A program made the position numbers and the translations under genes. Below the pieces are notes generated by a model. It was given only the letters and a program-made list of their open reading frames with translations. It searched no databases and was not told the origin of the DNA. 41,787 bases of DNA from Jaenimonas drosophilae. Lineage: Eukaryota; Euglenozoa; Kinetoplastea; Trypanosomatida; Trypanosomatidae. Shown one piece after another: positions 8,554 through 16,828 of this stretch (position 1 is its first letter; the number at the start of each line of letters is the position of its first letter). The stretch spans positions 1 through 41,787 of the forward strand of contig JASAON010001501.1 of assembly GCA_030849065.1 (NCBI GenBank), given 5' to 3'.

Positions 8554-9813
8554 ATGTCATTTGGTGTGGTTTCTGGCCCCGAGCAGGTGGACTACAGCGC
8601 GAAATGCTGCTGTGTGACGACGGATGATACTTACTTTGAAGCACCGAAGGAGTTCTTCCGTAAGCACCAAAATTTGGCACGCCGAAAAATCCGTTCTACA
8701 GAGGCCTTCAAGGTTCCTCTCGATAGCAAAACCTTTGAGCAGCTTCTTCACCTCCTTGAAAAGGCTGGTATGTCAACGGCTGCGGTTGAGGATGAGACGA
8801 AGGGAAGCGGTGATGAGCGCCCACAGTGGATGCGGGACCTGGACAAGCGCCAGCAAAAGTTTGTTTGTGGATGCTTGGGCATTTCTTCGTGGGGCGGTAA
8901 AGAAATTCTCTTCTATGGAGATGCACTGCCCAAAATTAACCAAGTTGTGTGGGTGAAGGTTGTCCGTGTTGATGAAAACTCTGCTGTGGTTCAGCTTTTG
9001 GAGTATGGCAAGTGCGAGGGTATCATCCCATGCACTGAAATTACTAGGCGACGTGTTCGGTCACTGGGAAAGTTTGTGAAGGTTGGACGGTGCGAGGCTG
9101 CCCAGGTGATTCGCATTGATGAGGATAAGGGCTACATTGACTTGTCAAAGAAGTTGGTGACGGCGAACGAGACAAAGGCCTGCGCTGCTCATTATCGACT
9201 GGGCAATGAAGTCCGTTCCATCATTTGCCACGTTGCTGAGGAGTGTGATATGAACCCTGAGGAAGCCATGCAACAGATTGCCTACCCGTTGTACCGACGT
9301 GAGAGCACCAAGCACGCTTGGAGTTGGCTGTATGAGCTCAATCAAAGCCAGAACTTTGATGGCATTCTTGGACCTCTTGGACTTCCTGAACAGGTTATTG
9401 AGTCTCTGCGTCAGGCACTCAAGAATGCAATGCGCCTCAAAGTTCTCACCCTTAGTGCCGAGCTGGACATCACCTGCTTTACGTGCGATGGCGTTGAGGC
9501 GATCCGACATGTTCTCATCCAAGGACGGGATTATGGTGCAGACAAGGAGAACAACATTCCACTATCTGTGACTATTATTGGCCCCCCAAAGTATGGTCTT
9601 CGTGCGCGAACGGAGAGGAAGGAGGAAGGCCTGCAAAGTATGCAGGAGGCCATTGATCTTATGCAGGTGGAGATCGCCAAACGTGGCGGCCAGCTGAAGG
9701 TTCTCTCGCCGCCGCAGGCACTGGGCGACAAGTCTGAAAACATCGATGATCCGGCACAGGAAGATGGTGACGGTGAGGATGACGATGACGAGGAGACGGA
9801 ATCCAATAACTAA
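8554..9813 (+). CDS. eIF2alpha: Translation initiation factor eIF2, alpha subunit
   Basis: The protein (419 residues) is the alpha subunit of eIF2, which brings initiator Met-tRNA to the small ribosomal subunit. Residues 1 to about 113 are an extension absent from animal and yeast eIF2-alpha but typical of trypanosomatids. An S1-type OB fold follows (about 125-205), with the RRRVRS loop at 165-170 and GYIDLSKK. The helical and C-terminal alpha/beta domains follow, ending in an acidic tail of Asp and Glu. The residue just before RRRVRS, Ser51 in human eIF2-alpha, is Thr164 here. In Trypanosoma brucei the equivalent position is also Thr and is reported to be phosphorylated by stress kinases. 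This makes the gene both a firm assignment and the best taxonomic marker in the window. Confidence 0.96.
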   Translation: MSFGVVSGPEQVDYSAKCCCVTTDDTYFEAPKEFFRKHQNLARRKIRSTEAFKVPLDSKTFEQLLHLLEKAGMSTAAVEDETKGSGDERPQWMRDLDKRQQKFVCGCLGISSWGGKEILFYGDALPKINQVVWVKVVRVDENSAVVQLLEYGKCEGIIPCTEITRRRVRSLGKFVKVGRCEAAQVIRIDEDKGYIDLSKKLVTANETKACAAHYRLGNEVRSIICHVAEECDMNPEEAMQQIAYPLYRRESTKHAWSWLYELNQSQNFDGILGPLGLPEQVIESLRQALKNAMRLKVLTLSAELDITCFTCDGVEAIRHVLIQGRDYGADKENNIPLSVTIIGPPKYGLRARTERKEEGLQSMQEAIDLMQVEIAKRGGQLKVLSPPQALGDKSENIDDPAQEDGDGEDDDDEETESNN

Positions 9814-10062
9814 GCCCAACGGTTCAAGAAAGATTTTTTACATGCACTCGAGCTGCCCGTGCGCGATAATTACGTAACATGCCATATTAGGGGTTCTAAA
9901 AGGCCATTGATCTTTCTTGGTTGGTGTGGGGTACGTGGATGACTAATCCAGGTACCTTCCTCACTGGTGCTCTTGCATTGCACTAGGGTGAACAGACCCA
10001 AGAGCATGAGTCTGCTGCATTGATTACTCTCCTCTCTTTCTCTTATGCCCGTTAATAGAAGT

Positions 10063-10167
10063 ATGAATATAGTGCAGAAGGGTGCATCTTTGCCATATGT
10101 TCCAGGTGGAAGCACCAAGGGAACGCATTGTTGCACACAATTGGGAAACCACCATGATTTCTCATAA
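10063..10167 (+). other. Possible upstream open reading frame overlapping the pseudokinase start
   Basis: If trans-splicing uses the AG at 10057-10058 after the pyrimidine tract at 10026-10044, the first ATG in the mRNA is at 10063. It opens a 34-codon frame ending in TAA at 10165-10167, out of frame with the downstream gene. This frame passes both candidate starts of that gene (10097 and 10154), so it could limit its translation. It would be irrelevant if a later AG is used. Confidence 0.3.
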
Positions 10168-12304
10168 TGATAGCTTGATTAGTCATTCAGCTTTGGCCGC
10201 AAAATCGTGCAATGACACCTGCAGTGAGAATCCTCCTTACAAATCCGTAGATACATTAGAATGCCGAGTACGTCCCGGCCTTCTAACTTCAGACTGGGAT
10301 TCCGCGAAGGAGTCACTTGTGGTGCACTCAACCAAGTTTGTGTTCGCGCGCATTTGCCGACTACGAATGAAACGTAATGCTCAAGTTTGGCTTTGCTGGC
10401 TGTTTGAGCCAAAGGAGGATCTTGTTGTCGTCCGGTGCCGCATTCACTCTGACGTGGAGAAGCACTGCGATCCACTCACCAGCTGGGTCCTGCCCCAAGA
10501 GTGCCCTTCGCTGATGAAGTGTCTTGGCGGAGTGTGCTCAAAGGAAGGTGTCGATTTTGATTCTCCACCGCGTAATGACAGCCTATCCGGCTCTGACAAT
10601 GGAATTTCCAACAGTGTTTTTTCTGCCCGCTCAGAAACTCAGCCAATTGGGGCTGCTGAGGAGGGTTTAGGCAGAAGAACTGCCGTTTTCATTGATACGA
10701 CCTTTTTTCAGTGGTATCCTGGGGTGAAGCTGAGTGCACTCTTAAAAAACCAGAACAACAACATTCCTTTATCCATGTACCCTCACTGTGCGGGAGTTCG
10801 ACCATTTACTGAAGATGTCTCCGTCCACATTCTCCGTGCCATTGGCGATGCCATTCATGGCCTTCATGAACGGGGTATTCCTCATGGTGGCATAGAACCA
10901 AACGCCATCTTTGTTACCCCCAGTCTGCGTATTTTTGTGAAGAAGCAATGTGATGCGCCGCATCAACTTCCTCTCCCTGACAGTTTGCGGTGGCGGCCAC
11001 CGGAGTTTTCATTGTTGTTGGATGACGACGTACCTCTGTCTGTAGAGGAACAGATGAAAGGTGATGTTTGGTCCTTCGGCTGCCTTGCGCTGTTGCTGGT
11101 CTCTGGTCAGCGGCCCTTTGCGTCGGAGGACGACGTACGTGGTATCGCCTCCAGGCTTTCGTCGCTTCTTGAAGTCGGAAGTAGCAATCCATTGGGCGGG
11201 GTGGATGAGACAACTGCCGTGCGGATGCTGGGCATCGACCTTGACGTGCCTGTATGTAGCGCCAACCTTATGAAGCTCATTCAGAGGTGCTTGCATCCCA
11301 ATCCACGGCTGCGTCCATCGATGACAGAACTACTGACATCTAGTGCGTTCCGGCGTGCGTCTTTGAGCTCTGCTAGTATTCCCTCTGTCATTAGTTGCCT
11401 CACCGAAGGCTCGAACCCGTTGACGGCTGGACCCAACACCACACGAAAAGGAAAAGAGACCAACTCAAACAGTTTCACTGCGGAAGATGTGCGTGTTCTT
11501 TGCATGAATGCGTGGCTGGTCGAAACGGTCCGCATGTTCAAGAAGAACTTTTTGTGCGAAGGCCAAAGCCAGCGGGACTGGCCTGCAGGTGGAGAAGTTG
11601 GCCTGTCCTCGATGTCGTCCAAAGATATGCGGCGACGTAACTGCCAAAGCTTCGTGGCGGACTTGTCGTCCAATCTTCGATCTGAAATATTTGGCTGCAG
11701 CGAACAAGTTATATCCTATGTAGATCGTTGTTTTTCTGCCAACCAGGACGAAACCCTCGTGTCGGCAACCATGGAGACAATTCGTAATTTGGTGGGTTTT
11801 ACCCGAGATGCCGGATCTCGGTCCTCCCATGTTCATGGAAAGCATCTTAGTTCATCCTCCGAGGACATGTCCAGCAGAGGAAAGGCATGGCTTAACAATT
11901 TTTGGCAGGCATTTCCTTTTACGAGCACCAAGCGGCTTGTGAAGAGTGATTCAAAGAGGCACTTGTCCACTATTTTGACATCTGAGATATCACAGGTCCC
12001 AGACGATGACTATACACTGACCATGACGCAGAGTGTAGCCATGAATGCCGACGTCAGCGAGGATGATGAACATGTGTGTGAGACTTGCCTCCAAACAGAC
12101 GGACGGGCACATGGCCTGACTCGCGTTCGAGGAACCGCATTTTCGCGCGTAGAAGAGGAAGCTGGGGTCACCCACTTCTCCAAATCCGTCAGCGATCAGA
12201 TTGTTGGGCTTAGTTTGAAGAAGATCCTCATTGTGATGTCCGTGGTTGGATTTTCGGTTGTTGTTGTGGTGATGTGCGCAATCGTAATCGTGAAACATGC
12301 GTAA
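10097..12304 (+). CDS. Tail-anchored protein-kinase-like protein (pseudokinase)
   Basis: The protein is about 735 residues. Its middle has a recognisable kinase C-lobe: the GLHERGIPHGG catalytic-loop region, RPPE in place of APE, DVWSFGCLALLL (helix F) and a helix H/I segment with RCLHPNPRLRPS. The catalytic residues are missing. HRDxKxxN reads H263-G-G-I-E-P-N-A, so the Asp, Lys and Asn are all replaced. DFG is replaced by KQC-type sequence, and no glycine loop or VAIK lysine is seen. A Ser-rich linker follows. The protein ends in a strongly hydrophobic helix of about 20 residues after a KK, then KHA. That is the layout of a tail-anchored protein with its kinase-like part in the cytosol. ATG 10097 or 10154 could be the start. 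The role is unknown; scaffolding at an ER, mitochondrial or similar membrane is inferred. Confidence 0.85.
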   Translation: MFQVEAPRERIVAHNWETTMISHNDSLISHSALAAKSCNDTCSENPPYKSVDTLECRVRPGLLTSDWDSAKESLVVHSTKFVFARICRLRMKRNAQVWLCWLFEPKEDLVVVRCRIHSDVEKHCDPLTSWVLPQECPSLMKCLGGVCSKEGVDFDSPPRNDSLSGSDNGISNSVFSARSETQPIGAAEEGLGRRTAVFIDTTFFQWYPGVKLSALLKNQNNNIPLSMYPHCAGVRPFTEDVSVHILRAIGDAIHGLHERGIPHGGIEPNAIFVTPSLRIFVKKQCDAPHQLPLPDSLRWRPPEFSLLLDDDVPLSVEEQMKGDVWSFGCLALLLVSGQRPFASEDDVRGIASRLSSLLEVGSSNPLGGVDETTAVRMLGIDLDVPVCSANLMKLIQRCLHPNPRLRPSMTELLTSSAFRRASLSSASIPSVISCLTEGSNPLTAGPNTTRKGKETNSNSFTAEDVRVLCMNAWLVETVRMFKKNFLCEGQSQRDWPAGGEVGLSSMSSKDMRRRNCQSFVADLSSNLRSEIFGCSEQVISYVDRCFSANQDETLVSATMETIRNLVGFTRDAGSRSSHVHGKHLSSSSEDMSSRGKAWLNNFWQAFPFTSTKRLVKSDSKRHLSTILTSEISQVPDDDYTLTMTQSVAMNADVSEDDEHVCETCLQTDGRAHGLTRVRGTAFSRVEEEAGVTHFSKSVSDQIVGLSLKKILIVMSVVGFSVVVVVMCAIVIVKHA

Positions 12305-12641
12305 TCTGGTCCACGCGATTTGTGCTATACATTTTTTTTTCTTTTGTCCTTTCGATGTGTTGTGCTTCACAGCTACCCCCACCCCATCGTGCTTCAGAAC
12401 CTCGTGGCGGACACAGGCCCCCGCTCTGACGTGTTCCTCGATGTCTTGTAGCCCTGTACTGGACCTCCCTGTGATGGAATAATGCCACCATTCAACTACT
12501 ACTCAAGTTTTTCTCACCCTTCTCTTTTTATTTGTTCTATTTGACAACAACACTCAACGTTGTTATCGTCGTTAGAATCCCACTAAGCGCAACGAGTCGC
12601 TATAGATCCTTAGGTGACGGTGAATAAAGCATCATCTTCTA
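12305..12641 (+). other. Intergenic region with two pyrimidine tracts
   Basis: No gene is seen. Pyrimidine tracts lie at about 12330-12355 and 12508-12540. The second is the better acceptor context for the next gene, with the following AG at 12574-12575 and a 66-base leader to the ATG. The first may help set the polyadenylation site of the pseudokinase mRNA, as these signals are coupled in kinetoplastids. Confidence 0.55.
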
Positions 12642-13631
12642 ATGTCTGCTGAAGACGAGCAGAAGCAACTCCAAGAGGTGAACTTGGAGGAGGTGAATGA
12701 GGCCACTGGCTTCAAGCGTGCCGAGGAGTTCGTCTGGAATGCGTTTGAGGCAGGATTCCTGAATGGAGGTGAAGATGCCGATCCCGATGTGGATACCTGG
12801 GCGGATGGATTCTGCGAGCAGGCGGAGCAGGACGGCACCAATTTTGACCGAAATTTTGTAAAGTCCGTCTGCGTTCTCGGCATCTACGCTGGCCCACGCG
12901 ATGAGTTCCAACAGCGATCTGGAAGTGGAAAAGCCGTTTACCCGAATGGCGATCGGTATGAGGGTGAGTTCTTTGAGGGAAAGAAGCACGGAAGTGGCCG
13001 CTACACCTTCGCTAGTAAAGGAAAGAGTGAGGCAGACAAGCTAGTGGAGGCCGAGGTGAAGAAGGAGTACAAGGGCTCTATTCAAAGCCTGGATGCTGAG
13101 ACACTTGGTGTCATTGCCGCCAAGTTTCAAATCAGCCACCAAATTGTTGCTTGCATTGCTGAATATGGATTCTATCCGTGCTACCACGGTGACTACGTCC
13201 GTGGAAAGCGCACCGGCGTGGGCATCATGAAGAACAAGGACGCCACCATGTACAAGGGCGATTTCCTTGAGAACAAGCGCGACGGGCAGGGGGTGTTCTA
13301 CTACATCAACGGTGACATCTACTCGGGTAACTGGAAGGCCGGCTTGAAGCATGGATATGGCACCTATCACTTCGTTGGAGGTGGTGAGTACCGTGGTGAG
13401 TGGGCCAATGGAGTGTTTCTGCAGGGCCAGTGGATCCTACCCGATGGAACCTACTACGAGGGCAAGTTTGACAAGAAGAATAGACCACTTGACAGCGCCG
13501 CGTCGATGCACTACCCAAGCCTTCAGATGGCCCAAAACGGCGTCTTTAAGCGCGGTGTGTGGGCACCCACTAGTGAGCTTCAGGTTTGCGGTGAGCGTCC
13601 AGTAGATGGCATGGCATGGGCGGATATTTAA
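12642..13631 (+). CDS. MORN-repeat protein
   Basis: This soluble 329-residue protein contains at least five MORN (membrane occupation and recognition nexus) repeats. The first is at about residues 94-122, the others at about 182-279, with typical YPNGDRYEGEF, YKGDF, YSGNW, YRGEW and YYEGKF cores. A non-MORN segment of about 60 residues splits the first repeat from the rest. The acidic N-terminal 85 residues hold no repeat. In protists such proteins often occur in the flagellum, basal body or cortical cytoskeleton, for example as radial-spoke or hook-complex components, or bind lipids. Nothing here fixes which. The start is the first ATG after a pyrimidine tract. Confidence 0.9.
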   Translation: MSAEDEQKQLQEVNLEEVNEATGFKRAEEFVWNAFEAGFLNGGEDADPDVDTWADGFCEQAEQDGTNFDRNFVKSVCVLGIYAGPRDEFQQRSGSGKAVYPNGDRYEGEFFEGKKHGSGRYTFASKGKSEADKLVEAEVKKEYKGSIQSLDAETLGVIAAKFQISHQIVACIAEYGFYPCYHGDYVRGKRTGVGIMKNKDATMYKGDFLENKRDGQGVFYYINGDIYSGNWKAGLKHGYGTYHFVGGGEYRGEWANGVFLQGQWILPDGTYYEGKFDKKNRPLDSAASMHYPSLQMAQNGVFKRGVWAPTSELQVCGERPVDGMAWADI

Positions 13632-14029
13632 GCTCATGGTTGCTTCACACATGTGCCGCCAGCGCAGCAGACGTGAAGTTTTAGAGCCGTTGTGGTGGCC
13701 TCGTTCCTTTGTGAAATATAGAGAGCATGAATTTTCAACCTAACGTCCACTCAGTTGGGTTGCGGACGTTGATGTATTCGAGGAGTTTCATGTATCTCAA
13801 GTGGCAATTTTTGTCACGAAAGAAACCTGGTATGCGTGTGTAGGTAAGGGAGGAAGGTCGGGCGTAATATGTTGGCCTACTCCACTCCTTACATGGCATA
13901 TTTCTCTTTTGTTTTCTGATTGCATGAACAACTTCCTTCACACTCTTCTCTCTACTTCACAACACTCGAACCAACACCGCTTCTGTAGTCTCTTCTCTTC
14001 GTCCGCCTAGAGGCCCCGATCTACACACG
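13632..14029 (+). other. Intergenic region with a strong acceptor signal at its end
   Basis: No gene is seen in the first 300 bases. Pyrimidine-rich stretches at 13932-13958 and 13990-14008 run up to an AG at 14009-14010, 19 bases before the next ATG. That makes a good candidate spliced-leader acceptor. Confidence 0.55.
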
Positions 14030-14344
14030 ATGGTTTACACCCGCTGGAAATGCGACCGCCTTCCGGTCTTTCAGATGAAGCTCTTCACCCAGGAGTTCCC
14101 CATTCAGGCCGCCGTTGGCATCCTGAGCATGTTCTTCATGTGGAAGCATGCCAGCTACTGCTCCGAAGAGACCGAGCGTAAGAACGGATGGTGGGCGGGC
14201 TACCCATACTGGCGTGACCCCATTGCGCGCCGCAATGAAACCAAGTACAAGCAGCTCATCCAGAGCAACCAGGTGGATGTCACCGATCCCAAGTGGACGG
14301 GCTGCTCCCGCGAACAGCTCGAGCGCCTTCGGTCAATTGTGTAA
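14030..14344 (+). CDS. Small conserved-looking one-helix membrane protein
   Basis: This 104-residue protein has a weakly hydrophobic segment at about residues 26-40 (AAVGILSMFFMW). A polar, aromatic-rich part follows with GWWAGYPYWRDPIARRNE, and it ends in a charged helix. I do not recognise the family. Small basic proteins with one helix near the N-terminus and a soluble tail are typical of accessory subunits of mitochondrial respiratory complexes, so that is the leading guess, but no diagnostic motif supports it. A strong acceptor signal just upstream and codon use like its neighbours argue that it is a real gene. Confidence 0.72.
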   Translation: MVYTRWKCDRLPVFQMKLFTQEFPIQAAVGILSMFFMWKHASYCSEETERKNGWWAGYPYWRDPIARRNETKYKQLIQSNQVDVTDPKWTGCSREQLERLRSIV

Positions 14345-14761
14345 GTGGGATGTCCAAATTTTGTAGGAAACTAGTGAAACTGAGTAAATGAGGACCGACG
14401 TGTGGATGCTTGTTGCAAAGTATCTGGTACTGGCAACAACACACCTTGCCCCCCCTCTCTCTCTCTCTCCCAGAACAGGTACTCGAACGCGAGAGGGGTA
14501 CGTCAAGGGGACCACTACGTCAAGGGTGCCATTTCGATGAGAAGATATGAAGTTAAGCATTTTGAAGCTGAGCCCACGCTAGGAGCTCAGCATGTGTGTG
14601 TGTCTTGCATGACAATTCAAGCTGAGGAATCTGCTACTTTGGTGCCATTGCTTTCTCTTCATTTTTTAAATTCTATATTTTCATGTGTGTGCGCGTTTGG
14701 TCAGGTCACTGAGAATTCTCTGGAGTGAAGCAACACTCCCTGGTCCATAAAGTTTGAGGCA
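14345..14761 (+). other. Intergenic region with a CT dinucleotide repeat
   Basis: No gene is seen. A pure pyrimidine run of C's and CT repeats lies at about 14448-14472. A second pyrimidine-rich stretch lies at about 14646-14692, followed by an AG at 14703-14704, which is 57 bases before the multicopper oxidase ATG. A G/T-rich stretch separates the second tract from the AG. Confidence 0.5.
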
Positions 14762-16609
14762 ATGACTCGTATCCGTCCGATATGGCTCCTATTGGCACTG
14801 TTTCTCGTGCTGAGCCATTCACAGGCTTCGGCATCGCGACTGAAGACACCCGTTGAGATCAGCCCGACGCGCAGAGGTACTACACGTGTTTCGCTCTACG
14901 TCCGGGCGAGGCCAATCAGCATTCCTCTTCAGAAACCCTTCGAAGGCCTCACCTTCTCCTACACCGGCCGTTTCTACCAGATGGGTAGTACGGATGAGCA
15001 CCCACCGATGCTCCCCGGGCCGATCATCCACGTTGTCCCAGGGGGAAAAGTCAGGCTGCAGCTCTTCAACTGTCTTGGTGCGGAGGATGTAACCAGCGGC
15101 GAGTCCATGTTTTCATTTCACGATCCAAACACCACCAATATTCACTTTCATGGGTCGCACAGTGACCCTGAGGTGGATAACCCATTCGTCACTGCCGCTC
15201 CTGGTGGGAACCTCTCCTACAAGCTCTCCATTCCACGTGGGCATGAGCCAGGCATGCACTGGTATCATGCCCATTCTCACGGGTCGGTGTATTACCAAGT
15301 TATGTCAGGGCTGTTTGGTGCCTTCGTGGTGGACGACGGTAAAACTCTGAAGTCCCCCAAACACCCCTTTACCGATGTGCCCTCTCATGTGTTGTTGATG
15401 CATCTGTATCGTCTCGGGCCTGGAGGGTGTGACGGCATGACCATGAATCAGGCGAACGGGCATCTTCCATTTCAGCCACGTATTCATGATGAGTCAGGCA
15501 CGGAGCACCCTCTGCCGTCGAACCTTCTTTTGGTTAACGGCCAGCACACTCCAACGGTTCCAATTCGGCAGTACCATGACACGGTGCTGCGGATTGGTTT
15601 CGCGGCGGGCTCATGCCATGCCAACCTTACCTTGCCGAGCACATGCTCCTTCCACGTATTCGCGATTGATGGCGTTCAGCTCAGGCATACCGTGCCTAGG
15701 AGCTGGCTATACTTCACCACAGCCACTCGCATGGAGCTGGTAGTGGTGTGCCAGGAGGACGGAAAATTCCCTGTCATTTGGAATCATCCCGACTCCACGA
15801 ACTCTGTGGCCTTCTTTCTTGGTGTGAAGGCGGCACAGGAGCCAACAAGCTCTCTCACCTTCCCTGCAGCTCTTCCACGGTACAAGCCAGACTACTTGCT
15901 GATGTCCGCGGCAAATTATGTGCACTGGGAGATTTCCATGTCCCAGCGGGATCTTCCCTCGCCAAAACCGTACTACATTCTTGGTCAAGGTCCTGATTGC
16001 TCCTTGTTGCAGAACTCATCTACATGCCTATATGATCACTTCCAGGGAGAGTTGGGCACAAATCCGGAAAAGTATGATGGCTTCGTCATTCCCTTGAACA
16101 GCGTCGTCATCGCTCGGGTCTATGGAGATCCAACAGATCCGATTCCCCATCCACTACACTTCCATGTTAACCACTTCCAAGTTCTGTCCTTCACCCCGCG
16201 ACCGGGAGGCCAACACGCCAACCACACCTTGGAGATGTACGGAGTACATCGACATGAATTCCGCGATACCGTGCCTATTTTGGACGGCGTGACCACCATT
16301 CGTTGGCGTGCCGCCACCTTCAGTGGAGAGGTTGTGTATCATTGCCACGCTCTTCATCACGAGGATCGAGGAATGATGCGGTCCTATTTGGTACTTCCTC
16401 ACCCTAACCGTGGAGATGAGAGGGACAACGTCCCGTCGCCAACTGCGCCACCTAAGCCCCCAGCCTTTCCTTTGTTTTGGGTGTTCTTCACACTGGTGTT
16501 GGCGGGCATTGTGTGGTTGGCTCTTCGTCTATGCAGAAAGCTACAATCTTTGCGAACATCCTCGGCCACCACCTATCCAAATGAGGGGACATCCTTGCTA
16601 CCCCAATAG
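14762..16609 (+). CDS. Membrane-anchored multicopper oxidase (laccase/ferroxidase-like)
   Basis: The protein (615 residues) has a signal peptide (residues 1 to about 25, LLLALFLVL core), a multicopper oxidase body, one membrane helix (about 569-591) and a 24-residue cytosolic tail. All copper-ligand clusters are present: H128-F-H130, H166-W-Y-H169-A-H171, H463-P-L-H466-F-H468, and H527-C528-H529 with H533 and M538. The Met ligand fits a type 1 copper of moderate potential. Such enzymes oxidise phenols or metal ions (Fe2+, Cu+, Mn2+) and reduce O2 to water; the substrate cannot be read from the motifs. The lumenal domain and single helix recall yeast Fet3-type ferroxidases, but no iron permease lies nearby. 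The tail ends EGTSLLPQ, whose E608-xxx-L612-L613 matches an acidic di-leucine sorting signal. To my knowledge such oxidases are not typical of parasitic trypanosomatids. Confidence 0.93.
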   Translation: MTRIRPIWLLLALFLVLSHSQASASRLKTPVEISPTRRGTTRVSLYVRARPISIPLQKPFEGLTFSYTGRFYQMGSTDEHPPMLPGPIIHVVPGGKVRLQLFNCLGAEDVTSGESMFSFHDPNTTNIHFHGSHSDPEVDNPFVTAAPGGNLSYKLSIPRGHEPGMHWYHAHSHGSVYYQVMSGLFGAFVVDDGKTLKSPKHPFTDVPSHVLLMHLYRLGPGGCDGMTMNQANGHLPFQPRIHDESGTEHPLPSNLLLVNGQHTPTVPIRQYHDTVLRIGFAAGSCHANLTLPSTCSFHVFAIDGVQLRHTVPRSWLYFTTATRMELVVVCQEDGKFPVIWNHPDSTNSVAFFLGVKAAQEPTSSLTFPAALPRYKPDYLLMSAANYVHWEISMSQRDLPSPKPYYILGQGPDCSLLQNSSTCLYDHFQGELGTNPEKYDGFVIPLNSVVIARVYGDPTDPIPHPLHFHVNHFQVLSFTPRPGGQHANHTLEMYGVHRHEFRDTVPILDGVTTIRWRAATFSGEVVYHCHALHHEDRGMMRSYLVLPHPNRGDERDNVPSPTAPPKPPAFPLFWVFFTLVLAGIVWLALRLCRKLQSLRTSSATTYPNEGTSLLPQ

Positions 16610-16753
16610 GTGGATCTCCAACCTCCCGCACCAACCACACACAACACAAAACACCATTCCTCACCTTGCTATCGTTTGTTTCCTGCAAGTGGCAAATCCT
16701 GCGACGCTATAACTCAATGTGCTGCTTGAGATATCTTCATGTTGTTCGGTCAT

Positions 16754-16811
16754 TCATACTTCCCTGTTTTTCTTCATCTCTTCTCGTTGGGGGGGGGGGC
16801 ACTGTGGGTAG
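16754..16811 (+). promoter_or_regulatory. Putative splice acceptor interrupted by an 11-base G run
   Basis: A pyrimidine-rich stretch to 16786 is followed by eleven consecutive G's (16789-16799) and then an AG at 16810-16811, 17 bases before ATG 16829. The position supports 16829 as the start of the next gene. A G run between tract and AG is unusual and may be a sequencing-sensitive site. Confidence 0.4.
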
Positions 16812-16828
16812 GTGGCTTAAGAGTCCCC

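Noticed and set aside
9873..10062. Missing gene between eIF2-alpha and the pseudokinase
   Set aside because: The spacer is under 300 bases and holds only a pyrimidine tract and short frames without features.
16739..16828. ATG extension of the basic 265-residue protein
   Set aside because: It has a true ATG but lies upstream of the pyrimidine tract, G run and likely acceptor AG. The sequence it adds is the translation of that tract.
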